This document shows positions 8,954 to 17,445 of a stretch of 64,000 bases of DNA, piece by piece. A model generated the notes under the pieces. That model saw only the letters and a list, made by a program, of their open reading frames with translations, did not search any database and was not told where the DNA came from. The position numbers and the translations under genes are program-made. The stretch's first letter is position 1; each line of letters begins with the position of its first letter. Origin of the DNA: Couchioplanes caeruleus (GTDB lineage: Bacteria; Actinomycetota; Actinomycetes; Mycobacteriales; Micromonosporaceae); assembly GCF_003751945.1 (NCBI RefSeq), contig NZ_RJKL01000001.1, positions 6,510,001 through 6,574,000 of the forward strand. Reading direction: 5' to 3'.

Positions 8954-8982
8954 GGGCCGCCCGGCAGTCTGCCGGGCGGCCC
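8954..8982 (-). terminator. Strong 12-bp hairpin after the GH26 gene
   Basis: Arms 8954-8965 and 8971-8982 pair perfectly over 12 GC-rich bases around a 5-nt loop, 17 bp past the stop of the secreted GH26 gene. There is no U-tract, as is usual for actinomycete terminators. Confidence 0.7.
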
Positions 8983-8998
8983 GTGGTGCGGTGCCTGT

Positions 8999-10051
8999 TC
9001 AGCCGATCTTGACGTTGAAGATCGGGTTGGCGGCCAGCTTGCGGAACGCGGCGAGGTTGGCCTTGGTGCTGTCGATGCTGATGTCGCGGTCGCCCTGGTC
9101 GTCGTGCTTGGTGTCGAAGTAGACGATGGCCTTGATGTTCGGACGCTTGACCAGCTCCGGCAGCACGCTCCGGAAACCCGCGGTCTTGTCGGTGACCTTG
9201 CCGACCCGGTGGTAGACGCCCCACTCGGCGACCATCAACGGCTTGGACGGGTGCTTGCTGCTCGCCCAGTCGTAGAAGCCGAGGCCACCGCCGGTGGGCT
9301 TACGGTCGAGCAGGTCGGCGAACATGCCGTAGTGGTAGTAGCCCTTCTCCGCGCTGACGTAGGAGTCCAGACCCATCCAGTCCACGACGTCGTCACCGGG
9401 GTACAGATCGGCCCACCAGGACTGCGCCATCCACTTCTCGTTACCCATGTACGCCATCACGTTGATCGCATTCGTCACGCCCTTGGCCCGCAGCCGCACG
9501 ATGGTGTGGCGGTACATGGCGGCGAAGTCCTTGGCCTCCCAGCCCGACCCCTTACGCGCGATCACGTCGTTCTCCGGCTCGTGGTTGAGCACCAGGAAGA
9601 ACTTCTCCGGGAAGGTGGCCTTGATCCGGGCGGCGAACCGGTCGATGCGGGCGTCCTGCTCACCTCGGGCGACCTTGGCCCAGGTCGACCCGTAGGCGAT
9701 CTTCCAGTTCAGCAGCAGCACCCGCGGCCGGGTGGTGTCACGCGCCATGGCCATCTCGGACTTGGTCGGGAACGGCTCGTCACCCTTGTGGTAGGCGTGG
9801 AAGATACTCGCGGTGCGACCGGACAGCTTCTCCCAGTCCTTGAGCGCGGCATCGCGCGGCGCGTCGGTGAAACCACCCGCGGCGGCACCCCACAACACCC
9901 CACACGACGGCACCAGCCTGGCGTCGGTCACACATTCATCGGCGGAACCAGGTGCCGCGTGCGCCCCGGCAGGCCCGGCGAGCGCCGCACCGATCCCGGC
10001 GAGCACTGCGGTCAGCGACAGCACCGTCTTACGAATGGTCGAGCGACGCAA
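8999..10051 (-). CDS. Secreted GH26-like glycoside hydrolase (beta-mannanase family)
   Basis: A 350-aa secreted (beta/alpha)8 hydrolase. The TTG at 10051 starts LRRSTIRKTVLSL, a Sec signal peptide with basic n-region, hydrophobic core and AHA cleavage site near residue 32. Residues 120-280 carry GH26 signatures: the acid/base candidate E158 in LNHEPEND and the nucleophile candidate E276 in VAEWGVY, with YVMAYMGN-like and DWMGLDSY strands between them. Known GH26 enzymes cleave beta-mannan or mixed-linkage glucan. The purine-rich GGGAGA about 9 nt upstream of TTG supports this start; in-frame DNA further upstream lacks coding character. The gene stands alone and is followed by a strong hairpin terminator. 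Confidence 0.75.
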   Translation of the reverse strand: MRRSTIRKTVLSLTAVLAGIGAALAGPAGAHAAPGSADECVTDARLVPSCGVLWGAAAGGFTDAPRDAALKDWEKLSGRTASIFHAYHKGDEPFPTKSEMAMARDTTRPRVLLLNWKIAYGSTWAKVARGEQDARIDRFAARIKATFPEKFFLVLNHEPENDVIARKGSGWEAKDFAAMYRHTIVRLRAKGVTNAINVMAYMGNEKWMAQSWWADLYPGDDVVDWMGLDSYVSAEKGYYHYGMFADLLDRKPTGGGLGFYDWASSKHPSKPLMVAEWGVYHRVGKVTDKTAGFRSVLPELVKRPNIKAIVYFDTKHDDQGDRDISIDSTKANLAAFRKLAANPIFNVKIG

Positions 10052-10314
10052 AATCCGATCTCCCTCGCGTTGTCCGGCCTCGTTTGTCGGCCGGGCATAC
10101 GAAAGAGATTCACGGGGCCGCGGTGCGCCGCCGGTACCCGCACGGGTGCCGTCCGGTTGTCCTGGGTCCGGCCCACGTCGGGTGGCCCTTGAATCGGCGG
10201 GGGAACGGCCTAGTTGAGAACTGGCACGAAGGAGTACAGCCGAGAAACCGGGCTGTCGCGGTAGGCCGACGCGCCCCACCGCGACCGCCGACCTGGCGTG
10301 ATATTCGATAACGG

Positions 10315-10392
10315 GCCGACGCGGCCCTCGCGGATCGGGGCGGCCATCTCAGGGCTGACGCGGTCCTCCCGGATTAGGGCAGCCATCTCACA
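10315..10392. repeat. Imperfect 39-bp tandem repeat, two copies
   Basis: Units 10315-10353 and 10354-10392 differ at only a handful of positions and share GGGC(A/G)GCCATCTCA. They lie between the divergent GH26 gene and the + strand unknown gene. Read on the minus strand the repeat encodes a 13-aa unit (EMAA-IRE-RV-P), but no credible protein surrounds it. Confidence 0.6.
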
Positions 10393-10582
10393 TGCCCTCG
10401 CCGGTTCGGTCGGCGGTGGTCCGGCCGACCTCGCGAGTAGCGGTCGAGGTGCGCGCAGCGGCACGAGCGTGCTGTCACGTCCGCGCCGAAGCGGCACTGT
10501 CGGCCCGACGTTGACAACAGCCTGGGCACCCATCCGGGCGGAATCGTCACGGCGCAGGGGTGGCGGTCCGGCCGGCGTCGCG

Positions 10583-11149
10583 ATGCCTGACCACACTGTC
10601 CAGGTGCTGGAGCCAGAGCTAACCGAACACGACTACCTGCGACAGATCGAGCTTCTCGCCCGCGACGTGGTCCACGCCGCCCAGGAGGAGGGTTGGCAGA
10701 CCTACGGGCCGAACCCGGCCAATGCCACCCAGATGCACCGAGCCGTCAACGAACTGGCCCGCGCCCTTCGACACTGGCACTTTGATGACGACGGCTGTCT
10801 GGATGATGACCGTCCCCTGCTCCACCTCGGCGGCGCCACCGTGATCACGCCAGGCAGTAGCCCCGCGCAGCAGGAAAGCTACCGGACCGGCTGCGCCCGC
10901 CTGGGCGTTGACACCCGCGACGAGGGGTGGGCGCTCTGGCACACCTGGGACGACAAAGCCCGCGCCCACACCGTCGTCACCACCGCCCTGGACGCCACCC
11001 ACGCACTGCTGGACAACTGGTCACACGGCCGCGACGTGCACCCCCTCCAACCCCGCCGCGCCCAGATCGCGGCGGTCGTCCAAGGCTGGGTCGGACCGAT
11101 CACGCTCTCACCCAGTCACGCCACCACGATCGGCCTTGGAGGACGCTGA
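10583..11149 (+). CDS. Hypothetical protein (188 aa)
   Basis: A soluble 188-aa protein that I do not recognise. The ATG at 10583 opens MPDHTVQVLEPELTEHDY. It has an alpha-helical N-terminal half (residues 15-70), a central VDTRDEGWALWHTWDDKARAHT segment rich in Trp, and a Pro/Arg-rich C-terminus. No signal peptide or membrane segment is seen. Codon positions show the expected GC3 bias, so it is very likely expressed. The reading frame extends upstream to 10298 but that DNA carries the 39-bp tandem repeat and lacks coding character. No operon partner is evident. Confidence 0.6.
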   Translation: MPDHTVQVLEPELTEHDYLRQIELLARDVVHAAQEEGWQTYGPNPANATQMHRAVNELARALRHWHFDDDGCLDDDRPLLHLGGATVITPGSSPAQQESYRTGCARLGVDTRDEGWALWHTWDDKARAHTVVTTALDATHALLDNWSHGRDVHPLQPRRAQIAAVVQGWVGPITLSPSHATTIGLGGR

Positions 11150-11461
11150 AGCTCAAGTCCCCAGCAGCGGACCTGGTGTCATCACCCGGAAGATGCCAAG
11201 GGTCCGGACGGCGTTGCGCAGAATGTCCGCGCTACCTGACACCGGCGTAGCTCACGAATGGCTGGCCATGCCAGGTCAGGCCGGACCGGACAGGTGCACG
11301 GAGAGCAAGCCAATCCGACGATCACATAGAGTGACCGCAGCGAGTGACCGCACTCCGTCGGCCGGCGCGCACGGACGGCGGCATGAGAGTGCACTGGTCC
11401 GTGTCCACGCGGCGGCGAAATTCCCGCGCCGATCGCGACGTTGCGCTGACATGATCATCGG
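11150..11461. other. Gene-free stretch with a short dispersed repeat
   Basis: No supportable gene is seen between the 188-aa hypothetical gene and the hydrolase. The only structure noted is a 23-bp sequence at 11361-11383 that recurs at 13162-13184. Confidence 0.5.
11361..11383 (+). repeat. 23-bp dispersed repeat, copy 1
   Basis: Identical over 23 bases (beginning CGGCGCGCACGGACGG) to 13162-13184, both followed by NGAG and preceded by a degenerate CGATCAC...GTGAC segment. It lies 78 bp upstream of the hydrolase start. A partial match (CGGCGCGCACG then GGCGGATC) is at about 12489-12510. Confidence 0.65.
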
Positions 11462-12379
11462 GTGCCGGTAGCCAGCGTTTCCTCCGACGTTCAGATTGCC
11501 TACGAGACGTTCGGGAGCCCGCGCGATCCCGCGGTGCTGCTTGTCATGGGATTCGGAGCGCAGATGATCGCCTGGCACGAAGGCCTGTGCCAGATGCTCG
11601 CCGAGCAGGGGCGTTATGTGATCAGGTACGACAACCGGGACTGCGGCCTGTCCACGACGTGGGAACAACACCCGGTCGACCTGATGGCGTTCATCGGTGC
11701 GGTCAGCGGCGGTGACATTCTGGCAGCTCAGAAAATGATTCCCTACACCCTCTCGGACATGGCTGCCGACGGCATCAACCTGCTCACGGCGGTGGGGATC
11801 GAGCACGCGCACGTTGTCGGGGCCTCGATGGGCGGCATGATCGCCCAACGAATGGCGATCGAGCATCCAGCCCGAATCCGCACGCTGACATCCATGATGT
11901 CCTCGACCGGCGAACCCGAGGTGGGGCAGTCCACGCCGCAGGCTCAACAAGTCCTGTTCACCCCGAGACCAGCCGACCGCAACGGCTACATCTCCGCCGC
12001 CGAACGTGAGCTGGTGTGGGCGTCGCGCCGCTACCCCGATGTCGAGGGACTGCGGCGGTTGGCAGCGTCCAGCTACGACCGCGCTTACTACCCTGCCGGC
12101 ATCCCACGCCAGCTCGGCGCGATGGTCCTGGACGGGTCCCGTGCCGGAGACCTCGCGAAACTACAGGTCCCGACCCTGGTCATTCATGGGCTGGACGACA
12201 CCCTCATCGACCCCAGCGGGGGCAGGCGGACGGCCGAGCTCATCCCCGGCGCAAAGCTCATGCTAGTACCCGATATGGGACACGACCGCCCGAGATTACT
12301 CTGGGCCGACCTCGTCACCGCCATCGCCGACCACACACAAGAAGTCGACCTGACCGGCAGCGGCCGAATCGCCAACTGA
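11462..12379 (+). CDS. Alpha/beta-fold hydrolase
   Basis: A 305-aa alpha/beta hydrolase. The oxyanion strand VLLVMGFGAQM is near residue 25, the nucleophile elbow GASMGGMIAQ (Ser) near 120, and the acid/His end LDDTLIDPSGG...DMGHDRP at 240-280, the pattern of esterases and epoxide-hydrolase-like enzymes. The substrate is unknown. Initiation is at GTG 11462. It contains a TTA leucine codon near 12295, rare at this GC content. It stands alone; the copy-1 repeat lies just upstream. Confidence 0.82.
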   Translation: MPVASVSSDVQIAYETFGSPRDPAVLLVMGFGAQMIAWHEGLCQMLAEQGRYVIRYDNRDCGLSTTWEQHPVDLMAFIGAVSGGDILAAQKMIPYTLSDMAADGINLLTAVGIEHAHVVGASMGGMIAQRMAIEHPARIRTLTSMMSSTGEPEVGQSTPQAQQVLFTPRPADRNGYISAAERELVWASRRYPDVEGLRRLAASSYDRAYYPAGIPRQLGAMVLDGSRAGDLAKLQVPTLVIHGLDDTLIDPSGGRRTAELIPGAKLMLVPDMGHDRPRLLWADLVTAIADHTQEVDLTGSGRIAN

Positions 12380-12665
12380 AAGGCGGCACGAGGCACTTAC
12401 CGGCAGAGGCTCGGTGCACTCAATCCGGGCACGAGCGTGTGCTCGGCACGCCGAGACGGCGACACGGAGCGTGACGCTACGACGGAGCCGGCGCGCACGA
12501 TCGGCGGATCAGTGCATTCAGTGTGAGGCTGCAATGCGATCACGGGGCGGGAGTCGAACGGGCGCTGCCGGCCCGTACTCCGAGACCGCGACGCTCATCA
12601 TGGGACCGGCCGCGTCAGCGTCTGTGGCCACCTACACGGTCGTCGTGGACATGAACGCCGGCGCC
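12380..12665. other. Gene-free stretch
   Basis: No ORF with coding character on either strand. It contains only a degenerate third copy (about 12489-12510) of the 23-bp repeat. Confidence 0.4.
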
Positions 12666-13004
12666 TCACTCTGCGATGTCGGTTGTCCGACCGCGGCCGA
12701 CGAAGGCCACCGCCTCGCGGGCGAGCGGCGCCCACGCCAGGTCGCAGGCCGGATCAAGGACGAGCCACTCCTTCATCGGTGTGCCCTTGTTCCCTTCGAG
12801 ACGTGTTCCGCCCGCAGCAGCGACGAGAGTGTCGACCCGCGCCTTCGGAAGCTTCAGTACGAGCCGTCCGTCTACGAGCATCGCAAAGATCTTCTTGTGG
12901 ATCCGCAGCGCACGTGAGCCGAAGCCGCCACCGCCAGGTGGAGCAACGCCCGGGAGGGCCGCCAACTCGTCGACCAACGTATTGAAACGGTCTTCCGGGC
13001 TCAC
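12666..13004 (-). CDS. TfoX/Sxy N-terminal-like small protein
   Basis: A 112-aa protein resembling the TfoX N-terminal fold: GGGGFGSRALRIHKKIFAML, then LVLKLPKARVDTLVA, then GNKGTPMKEWLVLDP. In gamma-proteobacteria TfoX controls competence, but stand-alone actinobacterial relatives are uncharacterised. Initiation is at GTG 13004, preceded by GAGGAGGT with 7-nt spacing, which decides against the longer frame. It is a single gene, transcribed leftward. Confidence 0.72.
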   Translation of the reverse strand: MSPEDRFNTLVDELAALPGVAPPGGGGFGSRALRIHKKIFAMLVDGRLVLKLPKARVDTLVAAAGGTRLEGNKGTPMKEWLVLDPACDLAWAPLAREAVAFVGRGRTTDIAE

Positions 13005-13161
13005 CGATGAACACCTCCTCGTGCGCTGATCACCATACGGGCACGCTCCGACAGTTTCGCTCCGCCTGCCGGACATACCCTCACGGCCGGCGACCAACGC
13101 AGTCTCATCGGCAGATCAGGCAGCAGAGGGCCGATCACGACGCGTGACGGCCCGCGCTGCT

Positions 13162-13184
13162 CGGCGCGCACGGACGGCGGCATG
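13162..13184 (+). repeat. 23-bp dispersed repeat, copy 2
   Basis: Exact copy of 11361-11383. It lies 70 bp upstream of the small ORF at 13254, a spacing similar to copy 1. Confidence 0.65.
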
Positions 13185-13253
13185 TGAGCGAGTCAACCAT
13201 CCTGCCCGGAACTACGGCGCATCATGCGAGCAGCTTGTTACCTTGCATCGGCG

Positions 13254-13493
13254 ATGAGCAGGCGACGGTACGTGGCGCGCGGCGTCCCAGGTGGCTACCG
13301 CATCTGGGACAACAAGTCGCGCCGATGGTGGGGTGACCTCTACGAGCTTTGTCCGGATGAGCTGCTGGAGGAACTGAACGGGGCCGGAGACTACGCGAGG
13401 ATCACTGCTTTGCCGATACCGCGCGCAAAAGCGGTAGCGCCTTGTCCGCGGCAGGAGAGTGCAACCGACCGTCAACGATGGAATGCGGTATGA
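13254..13493 (+). CDS. Small hypothetical protein (79 aa)
   Basis: A short basic protein, MSRRRYVARGVPGGYRIWDN, followed by KSRRWWGDLYELCPDELLEELNG, whose aromatic core looks conserved in type; I do not recognise the family. The ATG at 13254 is preferred to 13224. The C-terminal 25 residues look disordered. It converges with the frameshifted HEAT-like gene 4 bp further on. Confidence 0.45.
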   Translation: MSRRRYVARGVPGGYRIWDNKSRRWWGDLYELCPDELLEELNGAGDYARITALPIPRAKAVAPCPRQESATDRQRWNAV

Positions 13494-13496
13494 CGG

Positions 13497-13939
13497 TCAG
13501 GTGCTACCCATGCTGGAGAGAGCGGTACAGGCTCGGCGTCTGACGTATTCATCGCCATCTTGCGCGAGCCGCCTCAAAGGTTCGATGGCCCGCTCACCTA
13601 AGGCAGCCGGGAGGATCATCGCGATCTGCCACCGTGCCTGGGAGTCGGGATACTCAAGAGCCAGCGGCAGCAGACCTTCGACGACTCGAGGCGCAGCGCT
13701 CAACATCTCAGCGATCTGCTCGTCTTCGTTGTCGCGAGCCAAGATGTAGAGCAGCTCCCGGCGTTCCAGGTCACTAAGCTCCGGCGAGGTTTCGATGTGC
13801 CGGCGTGCCGCGTCCCAAGCTCATCCCAGTGGGGGTAGTTGCACTCCCACTCGCCGCCATGGCCGAGTCCGAGCACATCGGGTGCACCGCTGTCGACCCA
13901 GATGCGAAACCGACGCACCTCGTAGGCGAATGAATCCAT
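13497..13939 (-). pseudogene. Frameshifted HEAT-repeat-like gene
   Basis: Starting at ATG 13939, one frame gives MDSFAYEVRRFRIWVDSGAP followed by GGEWECNYPHWDE. The neighbouring frame then continues AWDAARRHIETSPELSDLER, then LLYILARDNEDEQIAEML, and a HEAT-like segment ending ALSSMGST. The two halves join at about 13815 if one base is restored (GATGA-GCTTGG), so this is a single gene of about 147 codons broken by a 1-nt deletion. The helical C-terminus (PLALEYPDSQARWQIAMILP, EYVRRRACTALS) is HEAT-like, as in many immunity-type proteins. A sequencing error is possible. Confidence 0.6.
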
Positions 13940-14265
13940 TGCTTAAGTCCTACCTGATGTGGGGACGATCCCGGCGAGGTTGGCGGCTCTAAACGCCAGT
14001 CGGTGAAGCTTCCGCCTGCAGCTCCAGATCTGCATGACGGCACACGACCGCGGGCACGGCTGCAAGCGATGCTCTCAGGTCGGTTGGATCGAGCCCCGGC
14101 CAGCGAGCACTCAGCGGCGCGGCGCCTCGTAGACCCGTTGGTCCACGCGCCGGCCAGGTGGCAGCGGGCGGTTGAGGCCTCCTCGCGCCGGTAACCAAGG
14201 TCATGATCATCGGTGCGACCGGCTGGCCGGGTGAAGCTATCGACGGCAATGACTGAGGTGATCGA
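13940..14265. other. Gene-free stretch
   Basis: No convincing gene, repeat or signal was seen between the HEAT-like pseudogene and the membrane-protein gene. Confidence 0.4.
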
Positions 14266-14829
14266 ATGACGGACGATCCGACAGGCCGTGGGCCCTTCCC
14301 GGGGACCGAGGGCGCTGCAGCGCAGCAACCCCGTCCGTGGATACTGGCCCTTGCTGCGGCGCTTGCCCTCATAGCGGCAGGTGGTGTGGGCACCCTCGTC
14401 GGAAGCGCGGTCGCCGCCGTGGGGTCGGCGGGAATGAGCAGCAACAACTGGGACCGTCTTGGCGCCCTTGTCCTCGGCTTCCTCGTCGGGGCGCTGGTCG
14501 CCGTCGTCGTGTACATCGCCGCGCTGACGGTTGCCGCGCGGAGGGTGTTTCCTCCGGGCCGACGTGCGGCGCCGGTGCTGCTGACGCTTCTCGCGCATGC
14601 GATGGTCTTCGGGGTGACCGCAAGGATCGTCTCTACGCTGCAGCCACTGGGGGACGGCGAGCCTGTGGCCACCACGCTGCTGGCCCTGGCCGCCTTGGCC
14701 TGCGGACCGGCAGTCTTCCTCGCTTGTGGCACCACCGGCCGAATCCGCCGCGCGGCCCTCGGCACCGTCGCCTCGATCACGCTGGCCGCCTGCGTGACCG
14801 CCGCCGTATCGCACGCCTCCGCACGCTGA
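14266..14829 (+). CDS. Small multi-pass membrane protein (187 aa)
   Basis: A protein of unknown function with four or five predicted membrane helices, at about residues 25-50, 65-90, 100-122, 130-152 and 160-182. A short polar N-terminus (MTDDPTGRGPFPGTEG) faces the cytoplasm. No motif suggests transport or enzymatic activity. The ATG at 14266 is used, with a GAGGTGATCG-type weak SD. No operon partner is seen. Confidence 0.6.
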   Translation: MTDDPTGRGPFPGTEGAAAQQPRPWILALAAALALIAAGGVGTLVGSAVAAVGSAGMSSNNWDRLGALVLGFLVGALVAVVVYIAALTVAARRVFPPGRRAAPVLLTLLAHAMVFGVTARIVSTLQPLGDGEPVATTLLALAALACGPAVFLACGTTGRIRRAALGTVASITLAACVTAAVSHASAR

Positions 14830-14859
14830 CCCGTCGCCATAACGGTCGGCTACTTCGAC

Positions 14860-15179
14860 CATGTGCCGGTACGACACCAGCGCGGCGATGCCGGAGATGG
14901 TGACCATCGCGACGAGCCGGGCGGCGGCCAGGACAGCCGGTGGACCGCTCGATGCTCTCGGCCAGCACATCACGCAGGCTCCGGTCTTGGGACAGTGTGC
15001 CCAGGAAGGCGCCGCTGAGATGGGTGGCGTACCAGGTCACGCCGTGCCGGCAGACCTCCTCGGCGTCGGGCGATGCCACCCGCGCCGTCGACCAGGACCA
15101 AGCCGGCCGCAACGGCGCCGGCGAAGTCCTCATTGGTACGCCCAGGGTGCCCAGCATCGGTCGCCAACGCCACCCGCAA
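14860..15179 (-). pseudogene. Decayed PP2C-family protein phosphatase
   Basis: Three consecutive minus-strand frames give the start of a PP2C-like protein. The first reads MRVALATDAGHPGRTNEDFA then LVLVDGAGGI (metal-binding DG). The second reads EEVCRHGVTWYATHLSGAFL then LRDVLAESIERS. The third reads AVLAAARLV and MVEVADRYGDG. These match the N-terminal half of actinobacterial PP2C phosphatases ('PGRxNEDF', 'DGAG', 'CxHGVxWY'). At least two frameshifts are present and the C-terminal metal ligands are gone. Confidence 0.55.
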
Positions 15180-15320
15180 TTATCCGATCATCGCACGGCC
15201 AGCCCATCGAACTCCTCGACGATCGCCACCGACGGGGCCGGCAGGGGGCTCTTCACAACAATGCGGCTGTCGTCGCCATGATCGACCATCCGCTTCTCGG
15301 CAGTTCCGCGTGCCGGTCGG

Positions 15321-15673
15321 TCAGGTGTGGGATGCCATGTAGGCGCCGAGGATGTAGTTGGGGTGTCGGTCGAGGTTCTTGCGGGCGCGGTCATAGCGCA
15401 TGGTCGTGCGCGGGTCGGCGTGGCGGGCGGCGATCTGAACGTCGCGCAGGCTGACGCTGTGCGTGTTCCGCAAGATCGGTCCGGTGTCCCGGCCGTGGAC
15501 GGCGCGGTCGATCGCGCGCGTCACGGCCGGCGGCAGTGGGACCAGCACAGTCTTCCACCCTTGCCGCGTACCTTCGGCACGCGGTGGCCGTGTTCTTCGC
15601 CCAGGTCGCCGACACTAGCCCGGCAGGCTTCGAAGATTCGCAGACCGAGTAGTCCCAGCATTGCAGCGGAGTC
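15321..15673 (-). pseudogene. Tyrosine recombinase (integrase) C-terminal remnant
   Basis: On the minus strand one frame reads AMLGLLGLRIFEACRASVGDLG, then KVRGKGGR. The next frame continues VLVPLPPAVTRAIDRAV, then VSLRDVQIAARHADPRTTMR, then YDRARKNLDRHPNYIL. The end is typical of actinomycete phage-type integrases, with the nucleophile Tyr in TTMRYDRAR. The catalytic HxxR box between ILRNTHS and VSLRDVQ is deleted, a frameshift lies near 15545, and the N-terminus is absent. It marks a dead integrative element. Confidence 0.8.
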
Positions 15674-15762
15674 GGGCGTGCGGTCGCTGGAGTACCTTGT
15701 CGAGAGCGACCAGGCCGGCGCCGCGGCGATCCGTATCAAGGCGGCGGGACCGCACTGAGCGG

Positions 15763-17445
15763 TCAGGCCAGGAAGCGGCCCCGGTACCGCCAGAGCAGCG
15801 ACCCGCCGATCACGGCGACCACCGCGGCGGCGGTGATAAGGCCGGCGGTCGTGCCGTTGTCGTGGAACTCGTCGCGAACCAGGATGAAGCCCCGGATCAC
15901 CCCGCTGATCAGGAAGATCGTCACCAGCACGCTCATCGCGCGAACCTGACGCCGTTCCTCGCGGATGGGTGGCTCGGTCGCGTAGGCCGGGGCCGGATCC
16001 GGCCGGGGGATGGCGCCGGGATCGCGCGGTGCCTCGTCGACGCGTAGCGCCGCCGGGCAGTGCGTGTCCAGCCACGCCACAGCCTGGTGGCCGTCGCGGT
16101 ACAGCGTCGGTTCGACGGAGACGACGATGCCGTCATGGCCGACGAAGGTCCGCCCGCCGTGCGGCCAGGCGCGGACGATCGCGCAGGCGTCGAAGCGGAC
16201 GGTCGCGCGATGATTGCCGCTGACCAGGCTGACCCCGTCCACGGCGACGATCAGGTGGGTATCGGGCTCCGACACGGCGGCGTACGGCGTGCCGATCACC
16301 ACCGTGTCCGACTCGGCGGGCGCGGCGGTGAATCCGGCCCAGGTGCCCGCGGTTCCCGGTGGCGTCATCAGCAGGCCGGTCCCGGCCGCCTGCTGAGCCA
16401 TCGCGGTGACGTCCTGCGGAGTGACCGCGGCGAGCAACGCCAGCTCCGTCTCGATAGACGGAACCGGACGACCGGCGAGCAGCGCCCGCGCGTGCCCGGC
16501 CAGCCGGTCGCCCTGCTGGTCGGCGAGCACCAGCGCCTCGTGCCGCTTGCGGATCACTGCCTGGACGTCGGCGGGGTCGATCCGGCCGACCCGCAGTGCC
16601 GCGAGTTCGTCGACGAATGCACCCAGCACGGCGCCCTGCTTGTCGGGCAGGCAGTCGGCGAGTGCGGTGACGAGCGCGGTGTCCGTACCCATCGGGTGGT
16701 AGTCGGTGTGCGCGGCGTAGGACAGGCCCGCTTCCTGGCGCAAAGTTCGGATCATCGCTCGTTCCAGGACGTCGGCGAAGACGATGGCGGCCGGCCCGTA
16801 GGGCACCATGCCGCTCCACCCCACGACTCCTTCGGGGCCGGCGAAGCAGGCTGGGGTGACGGGCAGTGCGGAGGACGGTGCCGGCGAGGGTTGCCTCGTG
16901 CCGCTCGGCAAGTGCAGCCGCAGCTCTGCAGGCACCTCATCCCCGGCCACCCACAACACGGCGTTGTCTCGGGTGAAGTACCGCGCTGCCCAGTAGCGCA
17001 GGTCGTCCGGCGTGATGGCGGACACGCCCCACTCCGGGTACGCGACCGCGCCGTGGTCGCGCGCGCCGTGCCGCCACAGCGCCAGCGGCTCGTGAGCGCT
17101 GTGTGACCGCGAGTGCGCTTCGGCCCGCAGGATGTCCTTCTCGGTATCGAGGCGGTGCATGGGTAGGTCGTGCAGGGCCGTACATACGCCGTCGACGAAG
17201 CCGGCCAGCTCGCCGGGCGTGCCGGTCATGTGGAACGAGGTGTACTCGGTGCCGGTCGATCCGTTGTAGTGGAAGTCGGCGAGTCCCAGCGGGGACAGGG
17301 CGAGGTGCTCGATGAGGTGGGTGATGCCCCGGCGGGCCATCGGTTCGTCGGCGAAGCCGACGCGGAACACCAGCCCGGCCCGGGCGGGGCCGGTGGAGGG
17401 GCCGTGCAGGACCGGCACTCCGCCGATCTCGGTCCGGGCGATCAT
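15763..17445 (-). CDS. M16-family metallopeptidase-like protein with C-terminal membrane anchor
   Basis: A 560-aa protein with the inverted zinc motif HxxEH (H43, E46, H47 in ITHLIEHLAL) and the downstream glutamate ligand candidate E109 (ILRAEAHS), as in M16 peptidases. Residues 1-410 hold two M16-like domains: the active N-terminal one and a second with GLSYAAHTDYHPMGTD. A C-terminal part follows with two hydrophobic helices (about residues 500-520 and 530-550) after a charged RREERRQVRA stretch, unusual for M16. The ATG overlaps the upstream gene's stop (ATGA), so the two are translationally coupled. A role in maturing a peptide or remodelling a small exported protein is conceivable; the substrate is unknown. 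Confidence 0.77.
   Translation of the reverse strand: MIARTEIGGVPVLHGPSTGPARAGLVFRVGFADEPMARRGITHLIEHLALSPLGLADFHYNGSTGTEYTSFHMTGTPGELAGFVDGVCTALHDLPMHRLDTEKDILRAEAHSRSHSAHEPLALWRHGARDHGAVAYPEWGVSAITPDDLRYWAARYFTRDNAVLWVAGDEVPAELRLHLPSGTRQPSPAPSSALPVTPACFAGPEGVVGWSGMVPYGPAAIVFADVLERAMIRTLRQEAGLSYAAHTDYHPMGTDTALVTALADCLPDKQGAVLGAFVDELAALRVGRIDPADVQAVIRKRHEALVLADQQGDRLAGHARALLAGRPVPSIETELALLAAVTPQDVTAMAQQAAGTGLLMTPPGTAGTWAGFTAAPAESDTVVIGTPYAAVSEPDTHLIVAVDGVSLVSGNHRATVRFDACAIVRAWPHGGRTFVGHDGIVVSVEPTLYRDGHQAVAWLDTHCPAALRVDEAPRDPGAIPRPDPAPAYATEPPIREERRQVRAMSVLVTIFLISGVIRGFILVRDEFHDNGTTAGLITAAAVVAVIGGSLLWRYRGRFLA

Noticed and set aside
15180..15330. Search for a tRNA or attachment site beside the integrase remnant
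   Set aside because: No cloverleaf-like sequence or flanking direct repeat was found by eye.
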